64,000 nucleotides of DNA, from the NCBI RefSeq assembly GCF_000787575.1, contig NW_012236524.1, positions 615,665-679,664 of the forward strand, written 5' to 3'. The notes beneath the pieces were generated by a model. It saw nothing but the letters and a program-made list of their open reading frames with translations, was not told where the DNA came from and ran no database searches. The stretch comes from Acytostelium subglobosum LB1. Lineage: Eukaryota; Evosea; Eumycetozoa; Acytosteliales; Acytosteliaceae. Positions within the stretch are counted from its first letter, which is position 1. Each line of letters starts with the position of its first letter. Below, in pieces: positions 11,030-22,268 of this stretch. The translations under genes were made by a program, and so were the position numbers.

Positions 11030-14000
11030 ATGTCCGATCCAAACAACAACAACTTTAATGGCGGCATTGCAGTGGCTAGCAACAACAACAACAACATCAT
11101 CAGTAATAGATCAAAGGGTCATTCAAATGTCAAAGAGTTAAAGAGATTGTTTGAATCAAAGAAGGTGGTCGTGTTGGATAAGCTCAGTTCATTGAAGTCA
11201 AGTAACAAATACAAGAATCAATCATCAAACAACAACTCGACCGTCACATCACCTTCACTGCCATCGACGACGCCACAAGTCACCGTTGGGTTCACTACAA
11301 CATCATCAAGCAGCACTGGTAATCTAGCAACACATACTACTCAATCAAAGCAACAACAACAACAACAGAGACAGACAACGACATCAACATCAACATCAAC
11401 ACTCTCATCATCACCTCCAACAACTACAACAACAACATCAACAATATCATTGACGACATCATCAGATAAGATAAATGATGATTACGTGTATAGTGAGTCA
11501 GAGTTGTCGGCAAGGGAGAGGAAGTACTACTTTTACGTGAATGAGGCGATTAGGAAGAATGTACCGATAGTGCCATCATTGGCAATAAGGAGGAAGTCAT
11601 TGGATATAACACACTCACCTATAAAGGGCTCGATGGTCCACTCCTCGCCAATGTCATCATCCTCGTCCACACTGCGCATACCTCAGTCATCGAGCAAGGG
11701 CAAGACACCTACAAAGCCAACTACGTTATCAACATCCACGACATCCACGACGACGACAACAACAACGCAACTCAATAGCGATACAAGTTGGATCAAACTA
11801 CGTAGCGAGCCGGAAAAGAAGAAGATTGATCCGACATCACCACGCGCAACACTCTTGCAGACAAAGAGCTCGTATGATCTAAAGCCCGTGGGCTTGCTCG
11901 ACTTTAGCAGCGCGATCACATCTCCATCGATCTCAATCTCCTCGACAAAGTCCAAGGAGGAACCGACAAACACTGGCGGGAACAAGAAGGCCCCTATGAT
12001 GTCTGTGGCTGTCACGCAGGATGACTCATCAGCACTGCTATCGCCACGCAAGAAGAAGGACGATCACCACCATCATCACCACAGCAGCAGCAGCGGCGAC
12101 AAACACAAGGACAAGGACAAGGATAAGAACAAGGACAAGGACAGTGAGCGATCAAAGTACTTCTCATGGGCTCCACTGCGCAGGATGCGAAGATCTTCTT
12201 CTTCGATCGACACATCATCACCTCTGGCAGGAACTGCTCCCAGCGTTGTGGTTGACTCCCCTCCACTAACAGTACCATCGCCACAGATTATACAATCACC
12301 TCCCAGAGTGGACATTAGCGGCGGAGGACGAAGTAGCAGCAGCAACACACTCAGGCCAAAGACACACCGACACCATCTGTCCCAATCGTCCGAGTCCGAG
12401 TCGGGTTCATCAACATTCCCTCAGATTGTAGTCACAACCAACGAAGACACCTCATCGTCGTCCAAACGATTCGTCTCGCACTCAATCACCATTCTCAAGA
12501 AGGACTTGGAGCGCATGTCATTGTCGTCTCCCTCGTCACCCACAGGCTCGCCGTCGTCCACACCTTCGCCGGAGCCCCTCAAGCCCAAGAAGCTGATATC
12601 TGTAGCCAAGACCATGCAGCGAGTCAACTCGGAGGACATCCTCATCAAGACGGCACGCATCGAGCCATCAACTTCCGAGCCCAGCTCCCCAGTGCTGTCG
12701 CCAACCAAGGCCGACGTGTCTTCATCGGCGATTATACTGCCCCGTCTCGAAGCCATGCTGCACCACACACGTGCTCGTTCGTCATCGGTTGGTACACTGC
12801 TCGAGGCAGCCGGCAAGTATGAGGTGGGTGACATCCCCCCTCTCAAGGTGCATGTCACCTCGCTGGATGAGTGTTTGGAGCAGATTAGCAAGCCTTTTGA
12901 GAACTCTGCCAGTGGTCGTTGCTTTGTCTTGGACCTTGCCAACTGCTCGTTGGGAGACGATGGTGTGCAGCAGATCGCGGAAAACTGTACGGACCCCATC
13001 GAGATCGCCGACCTCAGTTGGAACGACATAACAGACGTTGGACTCCAAACATTCGCCGACCTACTACTCAAGACCCAGTCACTATTCACCTCCCTCAGTC
13101 TACAAGGAAATCAAATCCAGCCTCCCTCTCTCCAAGCTCTCTTTGACACAATATCACAAATCAATGGTATGATTGGGACTCTCATTGATTGAATGATTGA
13201 TTGACACTAACATACATGCCTCCACACAATGTAGAGAAGAAGAACTACAAAGGATTTGGATTGAACTTGAAGGAGACTGGAATTGAGAATGAAGGAGCAG
13301 AGTTCATTGCCAACTATGTTGGTGCCAACAGGTATCCACCAATGATTGGACTGAATCTGACTTGTGCCAGTGTGACAGACATTGGAATGAGCCATATCTC
13401 ATCTGCCCTGGTCAGGAATACATTCCTCACCACTCTGATTCTGGACGAGAACTACCTTGGCGATGACGGAGCATGTCTGCTGGCCGAAGGTCTCAAGTTC
13501 AACAAGTCACTCACACATCTCCAGATGCGCAACACGGACATTGGTGAGCGCGGCACAATCGAACTGTGCAACACTTGTAAATTCAGCACGAGCATCGCGT
13601 TGCTCGACCTCTCGCTCAACCCCTGGCAGCTCAGCGGCGAGATCGCTCTGCAGTCACTACTCAACACCAAACAGATGATGAGCAAGCGACAAAAGATCGT
13701 AGTGCCCAGAGTTCTCTGGAAGGACGAGGGCATTGGCGAATGGGAGGATGAGGAGGTACAACAGATACTCCAGCACTTTGGAACAGAGAAGCTTGTTGAC
13801 TTCCTCATCAACGGTCTATCTCTGTCGCCGCTCATCCAACAAGACAAATTGTTTGAGCACTTCAAGCTGGACACGACACATCTCTCCAAGATCTTCCAGC
13901 ACATTGTCAGTGTCGATCCCAAGCTTCCCGACAACTCCAGTCACTGTCTCAAACTCCTCGTCGAGCTATTACCAACACATCTCAACAATCACATCTTCCT

Positions 14001-14791
14001 CACATCTTTCATCAATCATCTTCCATCACTTGTATCAATAATTGATAGAGCTTTCAAGGTAAGTTGCACGAGATGATCATGGCGAGATAGGAGCAGCAGC
14101 ACTAACACTCAAACTCAAACAGAGAGTGGACATGTTCTTCCTCAAACTACTGGAGTTCTTCAACCTGTTGATTAGATCAGAGAACATACAATGCTTTGAG
14201 AAGCTTAACGAATGCAGTATCTTTGCAATGTGTTTGGTATGCTACCCTTCATGGACATGGAGTATGGTGTATGGAATGATACTAACATTGATCAATCATA
14301 CCTCCGTCATATCTAGGATCTACTGTTTGACTTCCCTACCAACAATATACTGCACCAGACTGTACTCAACCTATTCATCTCAACAACCAAGTGTTCCAAC
14401 TTCTCAACCTTTGAACAGAATGTAAGTGTCACTGGTCATTGATGTTCCACTATCCCATCTGCCCATGTCTAACCATCCCAATCAATCAATACAGATATTC
14501 AAGGTTGACTATCTAAGCAAATTGATAACATTCTTAACATTGGAATACGATAACATACCTGGCAATAGACGACCGAACTTTGGACATTTACTCGAGATAT
14601 CCAACTTGTTGAGCAAGTCCTCAACGAAACATCCATTCCTCACAACAAGAGAGTGGAAGGTGTACAAGCGTGACGTGCTGGACAAGGAGATGCAACTGCA
14701 GGAGAGCTTCCTCTGCGGCTTTGTACCCGACAAGAATCTCAAGCTGGACAAGTCGCTCTTGGACAAGTTCGAGAAGGAGTTCAAGAAGTAG
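11030..14791 (+). CDS. Leucine-rich repeat protein with SAPS-like C-terminal region
   Basis: Five exons: 11030-13166, 13235-14058, 14123-14236, 14317-14421, 14495-14791; 1158 aa. An in-frame ATG at 11015 would add five residues; I prefer 11030 because MSDPNNNN follows. Residues 1-600 are low complexity (Asn, Ser/Thr, a His run, KDKDKNKD repeats), probably disordered. Ribonuclease-inhibitor-type LRRs follow (about 640-840: LDLANCSLGDDGVQQIAEN, LILDENYLGDDGACLLAEG, LQMRNTDIGERG). The remainder (about 850-1158) is helical, with DLLFDFPTNNILHQTVLNLF and RRPNFGHLLEISNLL, which resemble the PP6/Sit4 regulatory SAPS domain. If right, it would be an LRR-tagged phosphatase regulator; the SAPS call is similarity by eye only. 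Confidence 0.8.
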
Positions 14792-14922
14792 TTAGCAATA
14801 AACATGCGAGAGTGTATGTATGTAAGGTTACTGTATCATGATCTCCGACTGCGCAGTGGCAGAGTTAGCAGTCGGACGCTTCTTCTGCAAGTGAGGCTGG
14901 TTGAGAGCTGCAACTTGCTAGT

Positions 14923-17501
14923 TTATTTCCTGGATCTTCTTGGGTCGGCGGCCTTCTTGGGGTCGGCCTTGTTCTCCTTGAGTGCGCAGGTACGGTTGAA
15001 GACCAACTTCTCAGCGGTGGAGTCCTTGTCGACGCAGAAGAAACCAGTCCTCTCGAACTGGAAGCGGTCGTACTCCTTGGCGCCGAGGATGGTGTCGTCG
15101 GCCAAGGCGTTGGGGATGATCTCCAGCGAGTTGGGGTTGACCTTTGTGATCCAGTCGTCGCCCAGGTTCTCCTCAAGGAAGAGATGGCCGTAGAGACGGA
15201 CCTCAATCGCGGTTGGCTTCTGTCCAGACTTGGATGAGACCCAGTGGATAGCCTTGGTCTTGGTGGCGTTGGTCTTGTCGTAGGTGACACGCAGCTCGGT
15301 GACCTTGCCGGTGTTGTCCTGGATGACCTCGTTACACTTGATGTTGTAGGCGTATCTCAACAAGACCTCCTTGTTGGGGGCCAGACCAAAGTAGTTTGGA
15401 TCGTCCTGGAGACGGAAGTCGGTGCGCTCAATGTACACGACGTTTGACAGCTGCACCTTGTGCGAGCCAGCGGTTGGGATGTGGGGGATGTTGTTGACGG
15501 TGATCTCCTCGGTCTGTCCCTCGGGGAAGTTGGTGATGACCACCTTGATTGGGTCGAGCACAACCATCGCACGGGTGACCTTGTCGTTGAGGTCCTGGCG
15601 CAAACAGAACTCCAACAGCTCGTATGGGATAGTGGTGTTGTTGGCACGAGTAACTCCAATAGTCTCACACAGCAAGTTGATGGACTCTGGAGTGTAACCC
15701 TTTCTCCTAAAGGCGTTCAATGTGCTCAATCTAGGGTCATCCCATCCATTGACATGCTCTGTTTGAGTGAGGAGTAAGGAGAATGTGTTAGTGTATGGTA
15801 TCGAGAGACACTAACGACGACGATGATGACTTACTATCCTTGACGAGAGTGATGATCTTTCTCTTGGAGAGGACGGTATGTGTGAGGTTGAGACGGGCGT
15901 ACTCCCAGACGACTGGACGATAGAGGCCGAGGACGTCCACCAGCCAGTTGTAGGACAGTCTGCGGACCTCAAACTCCAAAGTGCACAGCGAGTGAGTGAT
16001 GTTCTCGATCGAATCGACCAGACAATGAGTGTAGTCGTACGAAGGATAGATGACCCACTTGTCTCCACTGACTGGATGTGGATGGTACTTGATTCTGTAG
16101 GCAATGAGATCACGCATGCATGGGTTTGGGTGCTTCATGTCACCCTTCATTCTAAGGGTGGCCTTGCCCTCCTCGTACTTGCCCTTCTTCATGTCCTCGA
16201 ACAGGGCGAGGTTCTCCTCGACCGAGCGATTGCGATAGGGTGAGTCAGTCATGTTCTGACGACACTCTGACAACTCCTTTGGTGTCTGATGGCAGACGTA
16301 CGCGTATCCACGCTTGATCAACTCGATAGCAAGGTCGTACAATTGGTCAAAGTAATGTGATGAGTATGTTGTATCGCATGGCTTGTGTCCCAACCAGCCT
16401 ACATTCTGTTTGTTTGTTGATGTTGTACAAAAGTGTTAGTATAAGATTCAGCATGCCAGTATGTGTTCGCGAACTCACCTCAATGATAGAGTCGATGTAT
16501 TCCTGGCTCTCCTTCTCTGGGTTGGTGTCATCGAAACGAAGATAGCACTTTCCACCGTTCTTCTTGGCATACGAGAAGCTGAGATGCATAGCCTTGGCAT
16601 GTCCAATGTGAAGGTATCCCTGTGTATATGATTGATTGAATGATTAGTCGACTGATCGACCTCGAGGAAGATGCTAGAGATTGATAGAACTTACGTTTGG
16701 CTCAGGTGGGAAACGAGTGACGACCATGCCGCCAGTCTCCTTGAGATGCTTGGCCAAGAGATCTGGGGTCTCCTGGATGTTGTCCTTTGGATCGGGGAAG
16801 GTAATCGACTCTCTGTGGATTGAAATACCGGCAAGCTCGGCAAGAGACTTCTCCTTTGGTGCCTCATTGGCAACTGGTGCAGCAGCAGCGGCGACTGGTG
16901 CTGGCTTGGTCTTGGGGACGGGTGCGTTGTCAGCCTCAGTCTTTGGACCGAGCACCTCGAGCACCTTCTTGTCCATCTCCTCCTTGATGTCTCTGGACTC
17001 GGCCCACTTTAAGCGCTCACGCACGGTTGCCAAGTAACTGGCCATGTTGTAACGATAGCGCACCTCCTTCAACTCGGCGAGACGCTCCTCGATGAATGTG
17101 GCGACGGCCTCTCTGACCTGCTCCTTGGTGATGACGACGCCAACACCGCACTGCTTCTCAAAGTCGGCCACGTCGAGATCCTGCGAGCCGACGCGATGCA
17201 AGTAGTCGAATGAGGCCTGGATGTTGATGGCTGTCACAGTCTTCTTGGCGACGCACTGGGCCAGCACGGCACGATGCTTGAGTGCGTTTGCTGGGTACTT
17301 TGTCGAGATGAGGTAGAGCAATTGTCCAACGGGCTTCTCACATCCATCGACTGGTACACCAGCCTCAGTGATAATGTCCAACAAAGTTGATGACATTGTA
17401 TTATTTGAGGCAGCTTCCTTTGCCTTTGTGGCATCCAATCCAATCTTTGTGAAGCGTTCAACAAGTGCTTCGTCTATTACTGCTGATGGTTTTGGTGGCA
17501 T
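14923..17501 (-). CDS. glnS: Glutaminyl-tRNA synthetase
   Basis: Four exons: 17501-16695, 16619-16479, 16405-15835, 15758-14923; 784 aa, against about 775 in human QARS. It charges tRNA-Gln with glutamine in the cytosol. Residues 1-240 are the eukaryotic N-terminal GlnRS domain, joined by an Ala/Pro/Lys linker to the class I catalytic core: FPPEPN then [10 protein letters not shown] (HIGH motif, spliced together from exons 1 and 2), [10 protein letters not shown], and the KMSKS counterpart VLSKRK (about residue 499). [10 protein letters not shown]-type sequence, read here [14 protein letters not shown] across the last junction, and the anticodon-binding beta-barrels follow. The tail is Lys/Arg-rich. 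It ends tail-to-tail with the LRR gene, 131 bases apart. Confidence 0.96.
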
Positions 17502-18310
17502 TTTATTATTAAATACTTATATCTATCTATCTATCTATCTATAAATATAATGTATATATATTTAACTTGTAATTGTATATAAATGAATGTATGAATGAAT
17601 GTCCATGCCACCTTTTGATTTAGCAATAAGGTCGACAAGTGAGAAAAGTGAATGAATATTGGAAAAAAAAGTGTGAGTTCGGGTTGGACAATGGGGATAA
17701 TGGTTGAATCTTGAAGTTCCTTTCAAACACTCGAACAGGATTTGAGATTAATTATTTAGTTTCCTATCTATTTTTAAAGTTATATTTATAAATAATAGTA
17801 TATGTTAAGAGAAGTACATACGAGTGTTATGTCTGAGACAAGTCCAGCCGACCCATTATTACAACAATGACCAATCTGATCGTTTGTAGATTGGTTGTAG
17901 ATTGTTGGGGGTAGGTGTCACTCATTCAAAATTCAAATTGGTGAAGTTGAGCTCAACGACGTGTGAACAGCAAGCTTTTTTGATGGATGCGGTGCATGTG
18001 GTCATGTGGCGCGAAATAATGAATGAATGAATGATGGAAGTCAATATACTTGTTACACATCCATCATATTTCATTCATCAATCCATTTATTCATTCATAC
18101 ATACATCTGTACATATATAAATACATTTAGTTGTTAGTATTATTATTTAATTAAATAATTTATTTACTAATTGATTGATTGAATATTAATTAATAATTAT
18201 TTTAAACGCATAGATCTGATATAAACGCACGCGATACGACACAAACACTCGGGTGTGTGAACAAGGCAAAGCAAATCAAACAGACAAACAAACTAGACAA
18301 CAAGACAAAT
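17502..18310. other. Intergenic, divergent promoter region
   Basis: Between glutaminyl-tRNA synthetase (-) and the Lys/Ala-rich gene (+). Mostly AT-rich with short ATTC/GAAT runs and TATCTATC repeats just upstream of the synthetase start. I see no gene. Confidence 0.6.
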
Positions 18311-20960
18311 ATGGATACAAAGGATACAGTCACATCATCATCAACAACTACTACTTTTGTTAGTAGCACTATGGTATCATCATCATCATCATCGACATCG
18401 TCATCGTCGACAGGTGATGCTGAACCAATGGCCATCACAGACACTGTTGCAGTAGCCAAGAAGACAATGACAACGAAAAAGACAACGACCGCTGGTGGCA
18501 AGAGTGTCACAACTGGTGCCACACTCACAATTGAGACAAGCACAGGCGGTGGTGGCGATCCTCCAGCAGCGATCGAGGCATCATCATCATCGTCCAATAA
18601 GGCAACAATCAAGGAGATTGAGGATGTTGTGTTTGACGAGGATGACAAGGCCGGCGACGAGCAAATGACAGACGACAAGACAGAGGAGAAGGAGAAGGAG
18701 AAGGTTGCTGCAAAGCCTGCCTCTGCAAAGACTACAAAGGCTACTGCTGCCGCCGAGAAGAAGACTACTGCGGCCGAGAAGAAGGCTGCTGCTGCGACCA
18801 CCGCCGCTGAGAAGAAGACTGCTGCTGCCGCCGAGAAGAAGACTACTACTGCCGCCGAGAAGAAGACTGCTGCTGCTGCCGAGAAGAAGGCTGCCGCTGA
18901 GGCAAAGAAGACTGCCGCCGCTGCTAAGGAGCAGGAGGAGCAGGAGGAGCAGGAGGCAGAGGAGGAGGCTGCCGCTCTAGCCGCCGAGGAGAAGAAGACT
19001 GCCGCCGCTGAGAAAAAGACTGCCGCCGCTGAGAAGAAGGCCGCCGCTGCAGCTGAGAAGAAGACCGCCGCCGCTGAGAAGAAGGCTGCCGCCGATGCTA
19101 AGAAGGCTGCTGCCGCCGCTGCCAAGGAAGAGGAAGAGGAGGAGGCCGAGGAGCCAGCACCAGAGAAGCCCAAGACAAAGACAACCAAGCCCAAGGCCGA
19201 GTCCAAGAGGGTCATCCCCAGAATGATCGTCAAGGAGCCAAACGAAGACAAACCAGAGATGACCAGAGATGAGGAGAGGATGGCCAAGCTTCGCAAGGTT
19301 GTAAGTACTTACACTGGAACTATATTGCGTGCGGGCGTCCATGCGTGATACTGATGTGCACCAACCAACCAACCAATCACCTAACAATAATATAGGAATG
19401 GAAAGATCTGATCCCTATTGGCTTCGAGCTGAAGGAGTTGGAGACCATGCGCAAGGAGCCTTGGTCCTTTGACCAGTTGAACAAGGAGCTCAGTCACGGA
19501 TTCCTGTCCAAGGCCGAGCACCCACTTTACATCTTCATGGGCGCTCAACCGATCGTCGAGAAGAAGGTCGCACTCAACATCCCCTACATCGTTGTGTTTG
19601 ATTGTTTGACGCCACCACCTCAGAAGGTGTGCAAGGCATCGATCCAGGGCGCCACAGAGGAGGTGTTTGACACCAGCAAGGACAACAGATTCAAGGTGTC
19701 CTGGCTCCCATACATCCGTTCCAAGCTCTTCAACCAGGACTTCACCAAGATTGCCAAGCCCATCCAAGCCCTCCAGTGCAACTCTCGTGGTCGTACCTCC
19801 AACGTCATCCCCGAGGAGAAGCTCATCGAGATGCAATACCTCCTGCCATGTATGTGTTGTTTGTCAGGTGTTGGTCCATGGGGAACACATGCTAACTCAC
19901 TCACTCAATCAATCAATCAAACGCAGACATTAGACTACCTCAGATCGTCGAGAATCTTAAGCAAATCGATGTGACCGCAGTCACTTTTGACTTTGAGGCC
20001 CAGCTGACACCTGAGCAATTGGAGAAGGAGAAGAAGCAGGCTGCAGAGGACGATAAGAAGCGCGAGGAAGAGTTCACCTCCAAGGGCAAGATGGTCCGTT
20101 TGACAAAGGCCGAGAAGGAGAAGATGAAGGCCCGCGACGAATGTCTCGCCCGCGGCTGCAAGATGATGTTCATCGCCTATGACAAGGCCGTCGACACACC
20201 AACGGCATTCATCGACGAGAAGAAGGAGGACGATGGCATTACAGATGAGTGCGCCATCGAGCTCAAGAGGAGGCTCAAGGAGGAGTTTGACAAGGCTCGC
20301 AAGATCCGTGGCGACTCCTTCGCAGCCATCCAGAAGGAGGTGGCCGATATGTCGCCAGAGGACAAGGAGAACTACCGCAACTGCAAGATCTACAAGTTCT
20401 ACCCAACACATCCCAAGATCGACGTTTCAAAGTACTCGTCCAAAGTGGTCAACCGTTTCTTTGGCAATGCCACCCAGGTCTTCCCCGAGGAAGCCGTCAA
20501 GGACCTGTCCGTCGTGAAGTTGGCCAGCAAGGAGGAGCTTGCCGAGGCAAAGGCAGACTATGATCGTGACGTTGCCCAATATGAGGCCCAGAGACTGAAG
20601 CACGAGGCAAAGACAAAGGTTCAGAAGGAGGACAAGACTACTACTACTTCCAAAAAGAGAAAGGCCACCGATGATGAGCCAGAGAAGAAGGAGGATGAGG
20701 AGATGCCAGAGGCTGATGCTGAGGCTGAGGCTGAAGAGGAGGCTGAAGAGGAGGCAGAGGCTGAGGCCGAAGCAGAGGAAGAGGCAGAGGCAGAGGCAGA
20801 GGATGAGACACAGCCAAAGAAGAAGGCAAAGACCTCAAAGACAACTTCAAAGACCACCAAGGCTGCCGCCACTACCAAGTCTACCAAGGCTGCTGCCACC
20901 AAGACTGCCAAGACCACCAAGGCTGCCACCACTACCAAGACCACCAAGTCCAAGAAGTGA
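18311..20960 (+). CDS. Lys/Ala-rich protein of unknown function with a globular middle
   Basis: Three exons: 18311-19300, 19396-19849, 19927-20960; 825 aa. The ATG is at 18311; an in-frame GTG further up is not needed. Residues 1-135 are Ser/Thr-rich; about 140-280 are imperfect AAEKKT repeats (probably one long charged helix or histone-H1-like tail); then RVIPRMIVKEP. Residues about 330-590 are ordered, without low complexity: EWKDLIPIGFELKELE, HPLYIFMGAQPIVEKK, IPYIVVFDCLTPPP, LPYIRLPQIVENL. A basic/acidic helical part follows, then an Asp/Glu-Ala run and a KTTKAA-type basic tail. Such tails bind nucleic acids in many proteins, so a chromatin or nucleolar role is plausible, but I recognise no family. 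Confidence 0.85.
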
Positions 20961-21439
20961 TCAACTTACTCCAACAACACAATCACTCAAAGGAATCGTT
21001 CCACTCACGATTCCTCTCTTCCATACAAGCAGCAAGCCATGTCCGCCATCGCGCCGACCTGGTATATATTACCAAAAATGTTAACTGACCAGTTCATGTC
21101 CCAAGTCAATCTTTGGACAGAATATCATATCATATCATTTAACATTACACATACACACATCCAAGTGATGGTGATGAGTCGACACTCAACCATAATAATA
21201 ATTAACAAATAAATATCTATTTCCATCTTCGCGAATAAGCACAACGTTGCATGCAAACAAACAAATAATCGACAAAGTTCAAATAATCGACTATTATTCA
21301 TTCTAAATTAAGGTGTTGTTGGTGTTGTTGAGGCAAAGAACCAACACAACCCATTCATTCGAGATCAATCACTCATTCATTCATTCACACACATATTGTA
21401 ATACATACACATAATATATATTTATATTTATTTATAAAG
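20961..21439. other. Intergenic spacer
   Basis: Between two plus-strand genes. It holds the 3' flank of the Lys/Ala-rich gene and the AT-rich promoter of the DCC gene. I see no further gene. Confidence 0.6.
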
Positions 21440-22123
21440 ATGATGGCAACAACTCCACCTATAAACACAGCCACTCCTGGAGGAGACGAGTTCAAAGAAG
21501 TGTCAGTGGATATTGAAGGATTGGCATTGCAACAACAACAGATACCTACGACAGCAGTGACAAAGCCTTCATACAGACCATCGAGCCCACCAAAGAGCAT
21601 AGTGATGTTTGATGGCGTATGCAATGTCTGCGATGGCTTTGTACACTTTGTCTATCCCCGCGACACACAGAAGCGCTTCACATTCCAGGCGTTACAAACA
21701 ATCAAAGGCAGAGAGATACTACAATACTATGGCATACCCGAAGACCTCTCCACCATTGTACTGATCGAGGAAGAGTCCAACACCTACTTCACCAAGTCCA
21801 CCGCAGTACTACGTATTATGTATTATCTACAAGTATGTTATCTAACACTGGGTCTCAATCAATCAATCAGAGATTAATGATACTGACATTCAATCAATCA
21901 ATCAATCAATCATTATCAGAGACCATATCCACTATTGTATTCATTCTATTACCTGCCGACATTCTTTAGAGACTTCTGTTATGGAACGTTTGCAAAGTAT
22001 CGCTACTTGGTCATGGGCAAGAAGGACACTTGTATGTTTAGTCCAGGTCTGCGAGACAGGTTCATCGACTGGAGGAGTCCCATCATCGAGGAGGAGGTGG
22101 TCGACGACAACAAGGAGATGTAA
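21440..22123 (+). CDS. DCC-family (DUF393) thiol-disulfide oxidoreductase-like protein
   Basis: Two exons: 21440-21832 and 21920-22123; 198 aa. The motif IVMFDGVCNVCDGFVHF (about residues 54-70) is the hallmark of the DCC/YuxK family, with the CxxC pair CNVC. STAVLRIMYYLQ and the following RPYPLLYSFYYLPTFFRDFCY also fit the family pattern of a Ser-Thr-Ala helix and a hydrophobic segment before a Tyr/Arg-rich C-terminus. The 50-residue Pro/Thr-rich N-terminal extension is extra compared with bacterial members. The family is predicted to do thiol redox chemistry; substrates are not established. Convergent with the TKL kinase. Confidence 0.88.
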
Positions 22124-22268
22124 ATCAATCCATTCGTCTCCTATCCATCATTGTACATACCGAGCTACAACAATAACAACAATAACACATATCTTGTCCA
22201 TTACATGTGACCTTACATACTCTACCAGTGACACTATGATTAACTACTAACTATACCCTATAATATGT

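Noticed and set aside
18202-19296. 364-codon minus-strand ORF full of Ala/Ser/Phe
   Set aside because: It is the antisense shadow of the Lys/Ala-rich repeats of the plus-strand gene.
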